From Monarcha castaneiventris obscurior (lineage: Eukaryota > Chordata > Aves > Passeriformes > Monarchidae), in the NCBI GenBank assembly GCA_026261815.1, contig JAMPIT010000481.1:2542001-2606000 (forward strand): a stretch of DNA of 64,000 nucleotides, in the 5' to 3' direction. The position numbers and the translations under genes were made by a program. Shown in pieces: positions 27,901-42,200 of the stretch. Within the stretch, counting starts at the first letter, position 1; each line of letters starts with the position of its first letter. The notes beneath the pieces are model-generated. The model worked only from the letters and a program-made list of their open reading frames with translations, had not been told where the DNA came from and searched no databases.

Positions 27901-28794
27901 TTGCCATTTTAATAATTCCTGTTTCTCTTTAAATACTTCATAGTGGCAAGCATAATTTAAAAAATATTGTGTGACATTAACCCTGAACAAATGAATCAGT
28001 GGACAAATCTCAAGTGATTCTAAATATTTGCTAAGAATCAGCAACTCTGAGTGTGCACAGTAGCACTGCAGGAGCTCAGCTCTTCATCATGTTTGAGATC
28101 AGCTGCCTTTAATCCAGACCTATTTCTGACACAGTTTTAATAGCAGCAGTTACTCTAATAGATGAATGTGTTGCATTCCTTTTTTCTTTACCATTGTTTC
28201 CTACTTTTTCTTCAAAGAAACCTTCTTTTTTAGATTTACAAGAGAGAAACTGAAGTCCTTTGATCTCTACAATGTATGTACTATTTATACCAGAGATGGG
28301 GAAACTGCTTTTGTCTAATTATTTTTGACATCTTGCAAATATTCACAAAATTCTTCATGGGGATTAAAAAGATCCACAGAGTTCAATCTCTTTGTGACAA
28401 AGAAATGTTGTTCTCAAAAGGCAAAACAATTGTTTGTTTGTTTTCTCTTAGAAAGATCCTAGACATTCATCTTCCAACATGGCACATTTTATTTGAGATA
28501 GTGCAGGAACACATCCCATTTTTAGAATATCAGTAAGTTTCCATAAATAGAGCTGTAGCTTATGAGATCAAAATAAAATAGTGACAAAAATGGAGTGCAT
28601 TTGAAAAGCATCAATTCCACCTTTATAAAATGTTTGACTCCAGCTCTGTAGAAACTGTTCTCTGCAGAAGCTCCCATTTTAGGGTGTGATATCTTTGAGT
28701 TTCTGTTAAGTTACTTATTAAAACAAAATTTGTGAGGTGGTCATTGCTGCACTTCCCTCCACTGTCTTACAGAACATCTATTAATTTACATATC

Positions 28795-28813
28795 TTTATT
28801 TATTTATTTATTA
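28795..28813. repeat. (TTTA)n microsatellite
   Basis: About four and a half TTTA units in tandem on the plus strand; a short simple repeat. Confidence 0.8.
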
Positions 28814-31800
28814 TGCAAAGTAAGGGCCATGTGAGTAATTACACTTCCACTTCCAAAGAACTGCCAGGGTTACCAGCTCTCACTAAGGCCAAGACTCATC
28901 ATTTTGTTTCTCTGGGTTTTTACAGTGTCAAGTAAATCAAATGAATATGAGTCAAGTGAATAGGGAATTCATCAATTTTCATCAGAAAATTTTGGTCTTC
29001 ACAGTTTCAGAATCTAGTCCATATGGTCAAAAAAAGAAGCTGAAGTTCATTATTTAAACCTCATTTTTACTTCCTGATGTAATATTTGGGATAAACAATA
29101 GTTCTGAATTCCACAGAAATCCCCTAATGCTCAGCAGGAGGTTTGGGGACCATGGGAACAGAATCAGATAAGTGGTCCCAGTCAGGGAACACCACCAATG
29201 CCACACAGTGGATTCTGCCTTGGTTGGAAAAATTCAACCATTTTGGAGACTTCTGAGCACTTTCTTTAGTGAAAATGGAAAATTTCTGTGTTCAGCCATG
29301 CTCTTTGCTGAATTTTCTGGGAGTTTTTGTCCACTTATGCAAGTGTGCACAGACAGATCAGAATAAAATAATAACATAAAGTTTCCCATTATTGCCAAAA
29401 TTTTCCTTTTTCAACAAGCATACAGAATGTGGAAAAATTGAGCCATAAGTGATTTCGTACTATAGAGTAGATATTTTGCTACCTTTTTAAAATGTATTTG
29501 GAACATGGAATTGAGAGAAGCACTATAAAATTGAGATACGTAATGTCTTCAATAACACAGACATCTAGACATTATTTCCTCAGTAAATCTTGTGGGTCTC
29601 TTAGAGGAGCTGTATTTCTCAGACATGACATGAGTCAGACGCTACGAGCGCTGCAGCAAATTCCAGGCAATCCATTAAAGGGTGTCACACCCTGTTCTTC
29701 ACTCCATGTCCTTTCCAAGGTGAACACAAGTGCCATCAGCAAGTGCTTTGTGAAGGTGTCTGTGAGTGCTGGCAGGTAAATAATTTTTTTAAACCCAAGT
29801 TAACAGCCCATGTAATCATGTGCATCAATCTGACTTGTGTAGAGGCAGCTGCCCTGCTCTGTGTGCTCTGCTAAGGAGTTCAAGATGGGCAAGACAAAGG
29901 GGAGCACGAGGCTGGCAAGGGGGCACAGTGAGAGGGTCCAGAAGCAGGAAGGAGGGTTACAAACCCCCAAAGTGTGAGGGGCAGAGAGATATGCTAGCCA
30001 TGTGCAAAAGGAATGGAAGTAATCACAGGCCTCACAGGTTTGTAGGTGGCTGTTTAGATAATTCTTCTAAAATTATGCTCCTTTCAGAGAGAAAAAAAAT
30101 AGCAAAATATCTGGGATGCCAAAGGGAAATGTGATCCATACAGAAAAAAAAATAAAAAGGTTGGTGTAAATTAAATAACAAAACTTATCACTTTCTGCAA
30201 CGTTCTATCAGCAACTTGCACATTTTTTGCAGACGCTGCCCAAAAGTGTCCTTGGCACAGACCACACAAACACAGAGAGCAGCAGACGGCACCAGCAGGT
30301 GTCTGCATGAAATCCTGCTCCTGGAGAGATTTCCAAAAGCAATTGCACTGCCATACCTTTGATCTTTTCCCCAACCAAATGCATGTTGTGGGTTTGTTTT
30401 GTCTTATTTTTTTTTTCTTTCTCTTCCAATCCATTCCACAGCCACAAGTGCATTTTACAGAATTTCTGCCCTGCATGTTTTTCAGCTGCCATGAGGTATT
30501 TGCAACCTGACAGGCAAGGCTAAATATCTTCCTCTCATGTCTATACACCAATTATTTACAGGAATCTTCCATTCTTCAAGTCATATCACATGGCTCTGAA
30601 TTTTAACACAGGATCTCAAACAGCCCATCAACCTCCTGAGGTTAATTCAAGCCTTTAAAAGTCAGGTAGACATTTGGAATTTGGAAATTTTGTCTTGTGA
30701 ATTTACATGGATGCCAAGCCAGATCATCAGCTGACCAGTGTAGATATATAGGTTCTACTAACAAAAGTAAATACCCATTCTTGCAAACGGAAAACCTTCC
30801 CGTACTTACACAAAAACATATGTTTTGTGGTACACTTTAGGTGTGCCATCTGTCCTGCTACCTTGTTAGCAAATACAAAGATGCATTATCTGCTGAAAAA
30901 CATTTACTGTCTGAAGTGAATAAAGAAATTATGGCGATATTGTGGAAGAGAAGTTTGTCCACACGGAAGGAAAATCAGGTTGTGAGCACAGGGAATGACA
31001 ATGTTTCTCCTGTGTCATTCCCACAGCAAGGGCAACCTTCCTGCCTGTGTCTCCACAATGAACTCAGAGAGACAACAGGGATTAAGCCCAGCATTGATGT
31101 TTGTGTCTACAGTGAGTTGTTATAGAGGTTCTTAAAGCCTTGCTCTTGATGATAGTATTATTTCATTTGTTTCTGTGCTTTTGTATTTGTCGTGGCAATG
31201 AAGAGACCATGTTTTTACCGAAACAACTGGATTTGAAGAGGGACCTTCTGGGCTGCTTTTAAGCAGCTGCTGCCATTGCCAGAGAGATCTGGATGGTGTC
31301 TTTCCAAGAGAAAGGCAGAACGTAGTCCATGGTGGGATAAAGAAAGAAATAAGTGGTCCATCAGAAGGTTTTCTAGTAAGAACTGAGCCATGGTATTAAA
31401 AATGTGACAGCACCCAGGATGGAAAGGGAGGTAATGTTCCAGATGGCAGGGCATGCAAATAAGTTTCTCATGCTTGTAGGCACCACAGTAATTCTCATTT
31501 TTTAATCCAAAAAGAATAGTCATATCATTTCCTTCCGTGGCAAAAAGCTGACTTGATAACACGACCTTGTGCTGCTGCTCAGGGTCACACATTCACAAAG
31601 GCATGTCCTTTCTCTCTTGTTCAGCCCTCCTGCCTTGCCCTTTGCCCATCAGCAGGAGTCCAGGTCACTTCCCAAGTCCCTTGCCTCTCCTGAGCTGCCC
31701 GGTGAGCCATGGTCTGCTGCTCCTGCTTCCCCCAATTAGTGCCTCTCCTGCAGCATCTCCTGTCAGTCACTGCCGTGCCAGTGGTGTTGCTCCCAGCAAT

Positions 31801-34800
31801 GCCAGCTCAACAAAGAGGAGACAAGCAGCCTAATGGTTGCCAGCAGCTGGAGCAAGGCTGAGGCAGAGTAACTCTTTCAAGTGTTTTAGGCATTTCTGAA
31901 ATATTCACATCTACAAGAACAAATCGCTACACGTGTATGCGAGCGGCAAAGTGACATCTGAGGTCCCCTCCTTGGTACCAGCTGGAGCTCAGTCCTGCTG
32001 CCAGCGGCAGGGATGTTCACTAATTGAATGGAAAGCTTTGGGACTTCCCTGTGCATCCTCCCCTAGCTGGAAAGCAGAGTCAGCCAAGCACATTCCCACT
32101 GCACGGCCCTTCCCAGCTCCTCAAGCTCAGCACTGCAGCCCAGGAGGAGCCACTGCTGCTGGACCAGCCCACAGAGACTGCAGGCCCCATCTCTGCCGTG
32201 GTGTCACTGCAAAAGAGGAGAAACAGCTGGGCTGCATTGAAGAGGCAGGAATTAAGCATTCTTGGAAGGGAGGGAAAACAAAAGCATCTCTGCAGAACCC
32301 CTCCTGCAGACACGGCAAAGTTCTCCTTCCAAGCAGCCTCTGCCACAAAGGAGACATTCCCTCCTGGCTCCTGCTGCTGCAGCTCCACAGCACTTTTAAC
32401 TTGCCAATTTACAGCTGCAGCACCAACTTTTGATTTCATTTTCTCAGAAGTGCTGGATGAGAAAAAAGTGTCTCCTACCTTACCAAGACTGACTTTGACT
32501 CTCTAACCTGATATTAAGGGCTGACACATTCATTTCTTCCTTCATTGTTTAGAATTGCCTGATCATAGACTCCCTAACTAGAACATAAATTCTGGAGATG
32601 GGGCGGTGGTGTTGTACATCACACGCTGTTTAACACTGACATGAAATCCTTCATCTTCAGGAATGCAAATTTCCTGCCGAGATATGATCCAGTTTATGTG
32701 TGTGCATACCAAAACCACACCAAATAGTTGAGTCATTGCTTCAAAAATCCATTCCAAAAGTTAAAAAAATTTAATCCCTATTGCCAGTTTCCTGTCTTAA
32801 CAAACATTTCTGATTCCTAACATTTATTTACACCTCTGGTATAGTACTGTGTTTTAAATTTATATGTGAAGCTGTGTTCCAGTGTATAATGTTATAGTTA
32901 TACCAGTGCAAAGTCCACTACCCATGGAAAACAATCTTTGTACTAAAAGCATCTAAAAGTGCTCTTCACTCTGGGATTCCACATTTCCTTTAAGCCACTT
33001 GCAGTGGCCTTGCAGATCACTGTATCCTTAGGCAATCTGTTCCCTTACCAGCATCAGAAAGCTGACTTTTTATTTTCCCTTCATAAAGGTGAAATGCTAC
33101 ATTTCTTGTCCTGGTCTCAATACACAGGGAGAACAATTTGATGGAAACATATTTGAAATACCTTGTACTCCTCATCGCTCCCTCAGTGCTGTCTTTACTT
33201 CAGCAGAGCATTCCAGGTGTTTTGCTCACATCTGCTGCCATTTTAGTCCCTCTTCTCTGACTTCATTTTCTCAACAGCTTTCCCAAAATATGAATTTCAG
33301 ATCCAGAGATAATTTACTTCAGTTGAAACAAACAAATAATTACTGCCTGTATTTTATCAAGATTGTATTTATTTTATTTTTTTTTCTGCCATAACATGGC
33401 CTTATTGACTGCCACAGAATTTATGGTGGCAGATACACAGAGAGAGTCCATTATAGCTCCCACAAAACTTCTGCATTATGATGCTTGTTACATACTTTTC
33501 TGACTATAGTATTTAGCAATTATTCAAATGGATTTCATCTTGTATTCGTCTTGTATCTGGTTGGCCAATCATTCATGGAAAACCTCAGCCTCAGGAGGGA
33601 AAGGGGTAGGATATATAACATTTCACATGATCAGGTTTGCTAAGGAGAGGAAATGGGTTCTGTAATGCTGCACCTGACATGAAAGGCTTTGGATTTGCAT
33701 TCCAGGCCTCTTAGTAGTTTCCTATTGGAATAATACTTGAAGAAAACAATAAATGTTAAATGCTAATAGAAGTTGTTGCAAATTATTTGGGGGAATGTGG
33801 CTCCTAGACCTGTTTAGATGTATAGCAATGTCAATATGAGAGGGATTTTTAAGCATCATTGTATACTATATTCCTGTTGATGCTTCTCCACTTATTGCTG
33901 TGGTAATACATTTGGCACAAGGGACATATATAATGCTAACATTTCTATGATATACATAGCCAATAAAAGCTTTTTCAATTTCATTATTTTGACAGGCAGA
34001 TTCCATTAATACATCCACAACAATAATGCTCCTTTTCTTCAGGATCTAAGAGAAGAGGATTATTAAAAATTACAGACAATACCCCTATACACTTAATCTC
34101 TCCAAATTCACTTTACAATTGCTGTCAGCATCAATAATGTCAGACAGTATAATCATGTTTGTATAAAAAACAGAACTTGTATATTTTCCAAATGGGATTT
34201 GTTTCCCCATCTGACAATGCAGCTGTTTTGGTTTGGGGCTTTTTTTGTGGTTTGTTTTTATGTCAGAGAATGATGCTCCCGAATGCCTGTGGAGAATACA
34301 AGTGCTGTGAGACAGCCAGGCTGCAGCTCCTTCATCTCATCCCATTCTCCATCCTGTACCCTTGGTCCACCTTTCAATTTCAAAATCTGTGTCATAAATA
34401 ATGAGAGGAGTGGGGAGAGGAGACAGCTCCAACAATCCATGTCCCTCCTTCAGCTGTCACAGGTTGCACATGGGTAGCCAGAAGCACAAGGGCTTCCCCA
34501 CAGGCCAGCGGGCAAATTGCTGCACAGTTTCCTGAGAACTCATTTGTTTGCACCACTTTTTTACTTCTCGGGATAAAATGGAAGTTAAAATAATTTCTGT
34601 GGCCAAATGATATTGCAAGTCATTTTTCCCTGGTTTAGTGTGGATTTTAAAGGATGTTTGTTGCCCTGCTATTAGGCATGGAATTTCCAGTGCATGGCAA
34701 ATATTCTTATCATTGATAAGAAAAGGATGCTGCAGGTCCAGCTGCTCTGGTAGAATTCTGAAACACAGCTACAGCTTTGAAAATTCAACTCCTACTAATT

Positions 34801-37800
34801 TCAATACATGGAGAAATTGAATCCTCTTGAAATCCACATTTTCATTAAGACATTCTGGAAAAAAAAAATCACAGTTTCTTCATGTGCATTGCTCTTAAAT
34901 CAAATTATGCTTAGTGACTTATTCTTTATTTCTGTTGATATTACCTTTTCAATATCAGTATCCACTCTCATTGGTGACCAACCTTTTACATAACATTTAG
35001 AAAATCAGTTTTTGAACAAAAGTCTTTGAACAAAACAACTGTGTGCACCCCCTTTCATGTCAGACTTATCAGCTAATCTATCAAACAAAATACAATTTAT
35101 TTTTTCCATTAGGTTCCTGGAAAGTCAAGCTAAGTGCGAGCAACTAGAGTTTGTTTCTGGACTCTGATATGTTTTTTCAACAATCTAGGAGTTGTCAGGC
35201 AACGATTGCTAAGATACAGGGGCATTTGTATCTTAAATCTGAAGTGGTTGAAACTGGGAAGTGTCTTACATGCTGCTGAATGTTGTCTGTACAACAGGTT
35301 TCCAACAGCGTGTTGTTAGTAGTGATTGCTTATCAGCACCCACTTCAGATGGAACAAAGGGCTTTTATCTTTTTATATTCTGGTGTTGTCTAAATTTATT
35401 GCAAGTATGTCTGTCGGGGGAGACGTAACAGAGAATGACCCCGGCTTTGGGCAGTAACACGTTAATATCACATGTTTTTTGTGGCTCTCACAGCAGTGTG
35501 ACCCCTGCTCCCAGCACAGCCAGGGCTCCACTCACACACTCTGATTCCCCTTTTTGAACACCCAGTCTGTAAACCCTGAGACAGACACGTCAGAGACGTG
35601 TGTGGGGATATAGATCAAAAGGGTGACTGCACACGTTGACAGGACACTAATTAAATTGATCCGCAGTTAGTGATTACATACTCTGGGCGGTTAATTCTGA
35701 TCAGCTGCCTTCTGTTCCCTGCTTAAAGAGGCACCTCCTGTCTCCTCCAGACACCGAGTGCCACCTGCTGTGCATCCACAGCCAGGAATTCCTACCTTAG
35801 CGTGGATGCCCCTCAACAAACACCATCCTCTGCAGCAGCGCAGAGCCAGCGACTTGGTTCTGACCTAAAACAGGCAAAACACCTCTCAGAATAGATAGGA
35901 AATGGACTGAAATGTCTATGTAAGTGTGTGGAAATTTGGTTAAGTAGTGGTTCTTTCCTCAGCTGTCCTACGTGGTCATGAAAGTGTCTTATAAATAGAG
36001 GCTCAGGGAATCTAAAAGGCACATGGTATTTTGCCGAAGGTTCCAGAGATATGCTCTGGTCAAACCTTGATTAAGATTAGAAGGTAAAAGTAGTGAAACA
36101 GTTCAATGTGTTGATATTTAGCAAAATAAAGCCTGTTTACACTTCTGATAATCATCTCAGTAAACCAAAGAAAGGAAAAGAGATTATAAAGGCACCTCAA
36201 CATTTTTTACCAAGAAAAACTTCGTGGTCAACTGTCATAAAGTGTGCTTTGGAGGGGTTCAACAAACCCTTAAGTGACAATTACTAGAAGAACTCTGTCA
36301 GAAGTAGCTGAATTTTAAAAATGCATTTAATATTCTATAATACGCCAGACAGAGCTATTATTTTGCATCCTTAGAAACTGCACTGTTCTCTCAGCGAGAC
36401 AGAGAACAATACAGAAATAACAGTGAGAGGGATCCTTGACAAACTGCTACCAAAGAGGTTATGCAAATGCACAGTGTGCTGCGTGCAGTTCCTTTTCTCA
36501 CAGCAAAATGGCATCTCCGTGCCAAAAGGAGCCAGGCATGACCTCTCCGATGGGTGGGACAGGACAAAGGGATTCCAATCAAAAGGCAGAAATGCTGAAG
36601 TTCTACTAAAAGCAAAACAAATTCAAGAAAGGAATCCTAGTCGGTCCATTGTGCTTTGAATTTCACTCCAGCGGGAGATTAGAAGCTGAAAATGTGCTTC
36701 CAATGGCTACACAGAAAACTTTGCAACTGTTCCACACGAGGAACTTGCCCGTAAGCAAAAAGATACAGTTTTGCCCACCTTACTTAGAGCCAGAGAACAT
36801 AGAATTAATAATATGACTTTTCTTACTTCAGAGAGCTTCGATTCAGATAGTTGGCAACAAAAAATTAAACAAGTGAAATTAAGAAGTAAAAACAGTTCAA
36901 GGTCAAAAGATTTTACAAGTGATGAGCTGACACTGGAGTTATGTGTATTGATCAGCATCCCATGAACAAAGGATTTAGGCTGGATCTATACTTTATTGCA
37001 AACCTTTCTTTCAAACTATTAGATTTTTGTGTTTATAGACCAGATTTGTAATTTAAGGGAAGGATTTAGGAGCCTAAAGGATGTAAGCACTCAGCTGTTT
37101 ATGAAGTTCAATGGCATTTGAGTGTCTGAGTCCCTCAGGCTCTCTGAATTCGTAACTTATTGACAATAGTTTTTCAGCTCAGAAAGCACAAAATAGTTGC
37201 CCTTTACAATAACAGAATATTTGTTTCGTAGCCATAACAATAATCTAGTCTGACTTCCAGGGACTATTTTGTGGTCAAAATCAGGATAACCGACAAAATT
37301 TACCCCAGTGGAAAATTCAGCTCTGTGAATGTAGGAATGGTGACTTTACTATAGATTTACAATCACAGGCCCCTGCCTGAAAGATAGGATCACCTGCTCC
37401 AGCTTCTCACACCCAAAAAACCTTTTTCCTCTTGTTTACTCCCTGATCAAATCTCTTCAGCAGACCTTCAGCCCAGGCCAGATATGCTTCCTCAGCATCT
37501 CCGACCTGGGCCTGATCCAAGGCTTTATTCCCAGCTCCCTCTCCCCAGGAGCTGGTTTGATTCCAGAAACCACCCCAGTCCATCATCTCAGTGCTGCTGC
37601 CCAGCTGTGAGAGCCTCAATTGCACCTTAGGGCATAAACCCAAGGGTTGGGTGTGATGGGGATGGATCTGCAGTGCAGGGTAAAGATTCAGTTTGATTTG
37701 TGGGTCTTACAGTTAGATGTTGCAGGAGTAAATTCTAGTAAATACCTGCATGTGCACAAAAAGGTCTGTCCCTTGGCAGGGGAGCTCACTTGGTGTGAGG

Positions 37801-38900
37801 TCTGGAGAGCAAACAGGGCTGAGGGACACATCCTGCTGCCCTGAGAGAGGGGCTGGCCGTGGGGAGGGAACTCATGCCTGGTTTATGACTCTTCACGTTA
37901 GATATAGGATATTAAAGTTCATAGCTGTCATTGCATAACATTCCCTGGCTGCTAAAATATCTGTTATAAAGTGCAAAGGGACAGCAGGGAAATGGGAAGG
38001 GTTTGCAATGGGGCCAAAATGAGGATGGATGGAGCTCTGATGAGAGCATTTAATAATGTCTCTGAGCTGCTCTTGTGACACAATGCCTGCAAACAGTGAT
38101 TACTGCTTGTCTGAGGGTATGAGGAGGGAAATTCTAAGGCAAAGTTAATTTACATCTTAAAATAGTTTCCTCTTAAAAAACACACCATGGTAACAAAATT
38201 TCAGTATTGTGATGATTAATGTCACCACACTGCACTGACTCTACTGCCTCATAATTAAACAGAAGGTATTCAGTTGTATAGCACTTGAATATGATAATGG
38301 TTTATGTATTAACTCGTTCACCTTGCAATTTCTTGACCTATTTTTCATTTTTAGAGGCACATAATGATGGAATGTATACAGTAACACAGACTGAAAACAG
38401 TCCCTGAGTTGTCCCGGGGGAAGGAGAGACACTGTTGTTACTGGCTTTGCATAAGCCTTTCTTGAGCATTAAAAAAAAAAAAATCCCAATAACAATGTTC
38501 CTTTGCCATTTTAAAACCACCTACATTGAAAGATCTTGGGATCTTAAATCAGTGGATGTGTGTGTTTGTGTTTTTCACCTGTTTCTGTGAATGTCTCACT
38601 CTGATGTTTGCCAAGTATCTTGCATGAGCTATTTGAATGCCTAAAGTTACCCATCCAAGTTCAACAAGATACTGAAATAAATCTCAATTTTTTGACTCCC
38701 ACACCCTCCATTGAAGTCAAGAACAGGATTGTTTCACCCTCGTCATGGTCTTGTTAGCAAATATCCAGCAACCTCATAGCAAGGTGTCTCCTTTCCTCCT
38801 CATTTCTCATGTAACTTGGCTTCTCTACATGAAAACACAGACTATAAATAATATTGGATCTTTAGCTTAAAAAATGCATATCCTGATGAATATCCTGATG

Positions 38901-39004
38901 AATATTTATTCAGCACATTAAAAATACCATCCATGCCTGGCTTTCATTTGGCTCATAAACCTGAATATTGCAAAAAACCTAAAGACAATATTTATTCAGC
39001 ACAT
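38901..39004. repeat. Short direct duplication (two copies of an 18-mer)
   Basis: The 18-mer AATATTTATTCAGCACAT occurs at 38901-38918 and again at 38987-39004, 86 bp apart. A TATCCTGATGAA-type doublet lies directly before the first copy. It looks like a small local duplication with little left of the intervening homology. Confidence 0.7.
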
Positions 39005-39125
39005 CAGCACAGCATCAGCTGAGGAAACTTCATATTTCTGTTTAGGATACGTGCACACTTCCTATTACTGCCCTGTCAAAATACTTCAGAATCCCTGGAA
39101 GTATTTCTTTGAGGCAGGAAGGATG

Positions 39126-39290
39126 GTTCCCATTTCACAGCTGGAGAGATGTAATAGCCAGATTTATGACATTTAATTTCCACTAATTCCAGTGGAGGTA
39201 GACGCTGAATAGTTTATTAAAATCCGGCTGCAAGTCACTTGCCCAGGGTCACAGAGGAGTCTCACAAAGTGTGATTTGCAGTGAACCTGC
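39126..39290 (+). repeat. Ancient MIR-like SINE remnant, probably interrupted
   Basis: A CCATTTCACAGCTGGAGAGA block at the left and a CAAGTCACTTGCCCAGGGTC block followed by ACAGAGGAGTC at the right match the two best-conserved blocks of MIR-type SINEs in the same order and orientation. The roughly 80 bp between them is longer than the consensus spacing, so an insertion is likely. Call from pattern memory. Confidence 0.45.
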
Positions 39291-42200
39291 TGGAACAGGG
39301 ATCAGCAGTGAACACAAACCTTCCTGATTTTCCCCTCTTGCTGAGGGCACTTTATTTTAAATACCATGACCAGGTGTATACAGCAGCACTAGTTTAGGTT
39401 TTCAGTTCGGTCTGGAGCCAAACCTTCCCCAATATCATACCACAGTGATATTTGCTCTCTCACTCTGCTTTGGAGCCACCTGGATCTTTAAACAAGAAAA
39501 CTTAAATAGTTTCTTAATTATTGGCCTTGGCAGTGCTTCCCAGCTGCTGTGATGGATGCATGCTCCAGTTACCTTTTCCTGTTCTCTTGGAACAAGATGC
39601 AAACACAAACTGTCTCCTGCACCTGAGGTCCTGATTTTCTTGGGAGGAGCCACTGCTGTGTCTGGAGATGGATTCTGCAGTTTCACTCTTCCATGCATGA
39701 AGCAGTGATGTCTGTGTTTGCATCACGCCCTGCCCAGGACAGGGCTCTGCTAACAAACAATGTTAAACCTCTTCAGCCTTAGTGTTGAGTCACTCCAGAA
39801 TTCTTTTTCTCTGTTTATTCCAATTTGGATTTGAAGAGATACTCATTTCTACTGTGATTTCTAAGCCTCTCTGAGGAAGGAGCTGCCCAGATTCTACAGT
39901 CCAGACTTTCTCATCCTCCAAGATCATTGGGAAAGCTGAGCTTGTTTTTTCCCAATTCCATTTGTCTCCTTTTGAATATAAACTTTTCAAAACATCCCCT
40001 CTTCAACAAGGCATGGTTCCTGCTGTGTCCTGCTGGCATCTGTGAGTAGAATGCCCTTGTCACAGCCAGGGATGCTCTGACCAAGAGATCTGTGGGGCCC
40101 CATCCTCTCCATTTGCTTTATTCAACCACCCTGGCTCTGCCAGAATCCTCCCTGATTTTCCCTAAAATAACAAAAAGAAGAATCAACCATTGGAGTGGGA
40201 AATTCTTTCCACTGTAGATGGAAATAGGGATTCACTAGTCACTACTGCTTTCAAATGAATTTCTAAATGATAAAAAAAACCCTTTTGCAGTGTCAGTACT
40301 GAAACATGGGGATGACAGGTTCTGTTGGTTTTCCATCAGTTACAGCCTGTGTCAGCAGCTTTGCAGGATCCAGGATACACTCCAGTTTCTTCACTAAAAG
40401 CCATTTCTTTATGTTGCCTTTCTGCTAGGAGCAACTGTGAGTGCCAGTGCCTTGTAATACGTTTGCTATTATTTTTTCCATATGAAATTCTGTAACGTGT
40501 TCTTTAGAAGATTGGTTGGTGCAGCTTCCACAATCATCTTGTATTGTTTTCCTCATCTCTCCCAAATGCAATTCAATTAAGTAGTTTCATGGCGTTGATA
40601 TTAATCTAAGCAGCATTCTTGGCAAGGTGACAAACTGAACTGGACTGAGATTTTGTGGGTTTATGACAGTCCTGGCTATAGCTGATGGTTTTTAAACAAA
40701 ATGTTTGAAAACAAAAACATGCATGCTTTAAAACATGAGATTCCTATCTCTGTCTATGTAGAAACTATTCTGGGCACGAAGCAAATATTACAGGATAGAA
40801 AAACCAAAACACCCTTTCACAGATATCCTGCAAAATATGTTAAAAAAAATTCAACAGCACAAACAGTAGTTCGGTGTCTATCTGTTACTGCTTTTCTTGC
40901 AGAGGCATCTTGAAACCCTAATTAAGGACTAAAATCTCTTCTTTCAGGCTCTGTCAAGGATCTAAAAGATGCCACCTGCCCACACAATACATGGATAAGA
41001 TTCACTGATGTTTGATGGAGATCAGGAAGGATGATGAACTGATGATCTACAGTTCTGAAAGAAATAGGCAAGTTTAATATTTTTTCTTCTCTTTTATATT
41101 AATATGCTCACCTCCCCTAATCCTAGACTTGGTACCTTTATCGCTTCCATGTAATTAACTCAGAACTCGGAACTGTGGTGCTTGCCTTGCCAGCTGTTTA
41201 CAAATCCCCCCACATGACTGAGCTGCTGCATCACTGAGCTGATTTGCAATAACTCTTCTAACTCAGCTCTTGCCCTTTCATGAGGGGAGGTTTCAACTAT
41301 GACATTCTGGGGCACGTTGCAAATGCCTAGGGAAAAAAAAGTGAATGCAGAGTCCATCAAGATCCCTTTCAGCATCTGCATATTCAGGATTTGACCCCGG
41401 ATCAGAGGAAGGGTTTCTTGTCTGATTGCATTTCTCCATGGTTTCACTTCTGGACTATAACCTCAGTGTGACAGGCAGCAGGCTTCAAGTTAGGAAATCT
41501 CACACTAACCCCAAGTATATTTCTATCATCAAGAACTGCAGTTTGACAGTATCAAAAGTCTCCCTGAGCCATGATTTAGGCATTTTGAAACACTGAACAG
41601 GGAGAGCGAAACTGATCTTGAATTTTTGTTTCTTTTTTGAAGTATCTGTTACCACAGCGTGCTGAGCATCTCCTCTGTTTGTGGGATTTATAGGTTTGAA
41701 CAGTGACAAAATAGATCAGAATATGTAAAATGCTCAGATGGGAAGTTACATATTGAAGGCCAGTTGCAAACATTAATTCCTTCTCTGTGCTCGGAAGTGT
41801 TCATTTGTAGGTTTAAATGGATTATACCATATCCTCTATACTCTCAGAAATTCTTTGAATAAAATCCTTTGGAAAAGCAAACAGGGTGGAATGAGGTAGA
41901 CAGAGGACAATGCAGATTAAAACAGAGATATATTTCTTATCAGTCATTGCTGCTGTCTCTTCTTCATAAAAAGAAAGAGTGGACAAATAGAAAGATTTCT
42001 AGATAATGGACATAGCTTAAGGAAAAAAAAATCAGAATATCTGCTTAGGATTTTCATTTTGGCCTCCTCACATCCCTTTTCCTCAGTGCTGCTGTATAGC
42101 CATGGACTGCTACCTTCCTTGTGTGATGCTGATGGGGAAAGGGCTTTGTCTTGAGAAAGAAACCTCCTCTCCACTGACCACATCAAAATACACATTTTGT

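Larger units (their letters stand above)
24953..39125. other. Intergenic, no gene supported
   Basis: No exon is supported on either strand. Contents noticed: a (TTTA)n run at 28795-28813, a GC-richer island at about 31600-32430 with overlapping long frames on both strands (typical of low stop density, not of a gene), and a repeat-poor block at about 35400-35750 with several TAATTA/ATTAAT cores. Nothing resembles a known protein. Confidence 0.55.

Noticed and set aside
31567..32506. Overlapping frames of 88-166 codons on both strands
   Set aside because: This is a GC-richer patch where stops are rare in all frames. No frame resembles a known protein and no splice pattern stands out.
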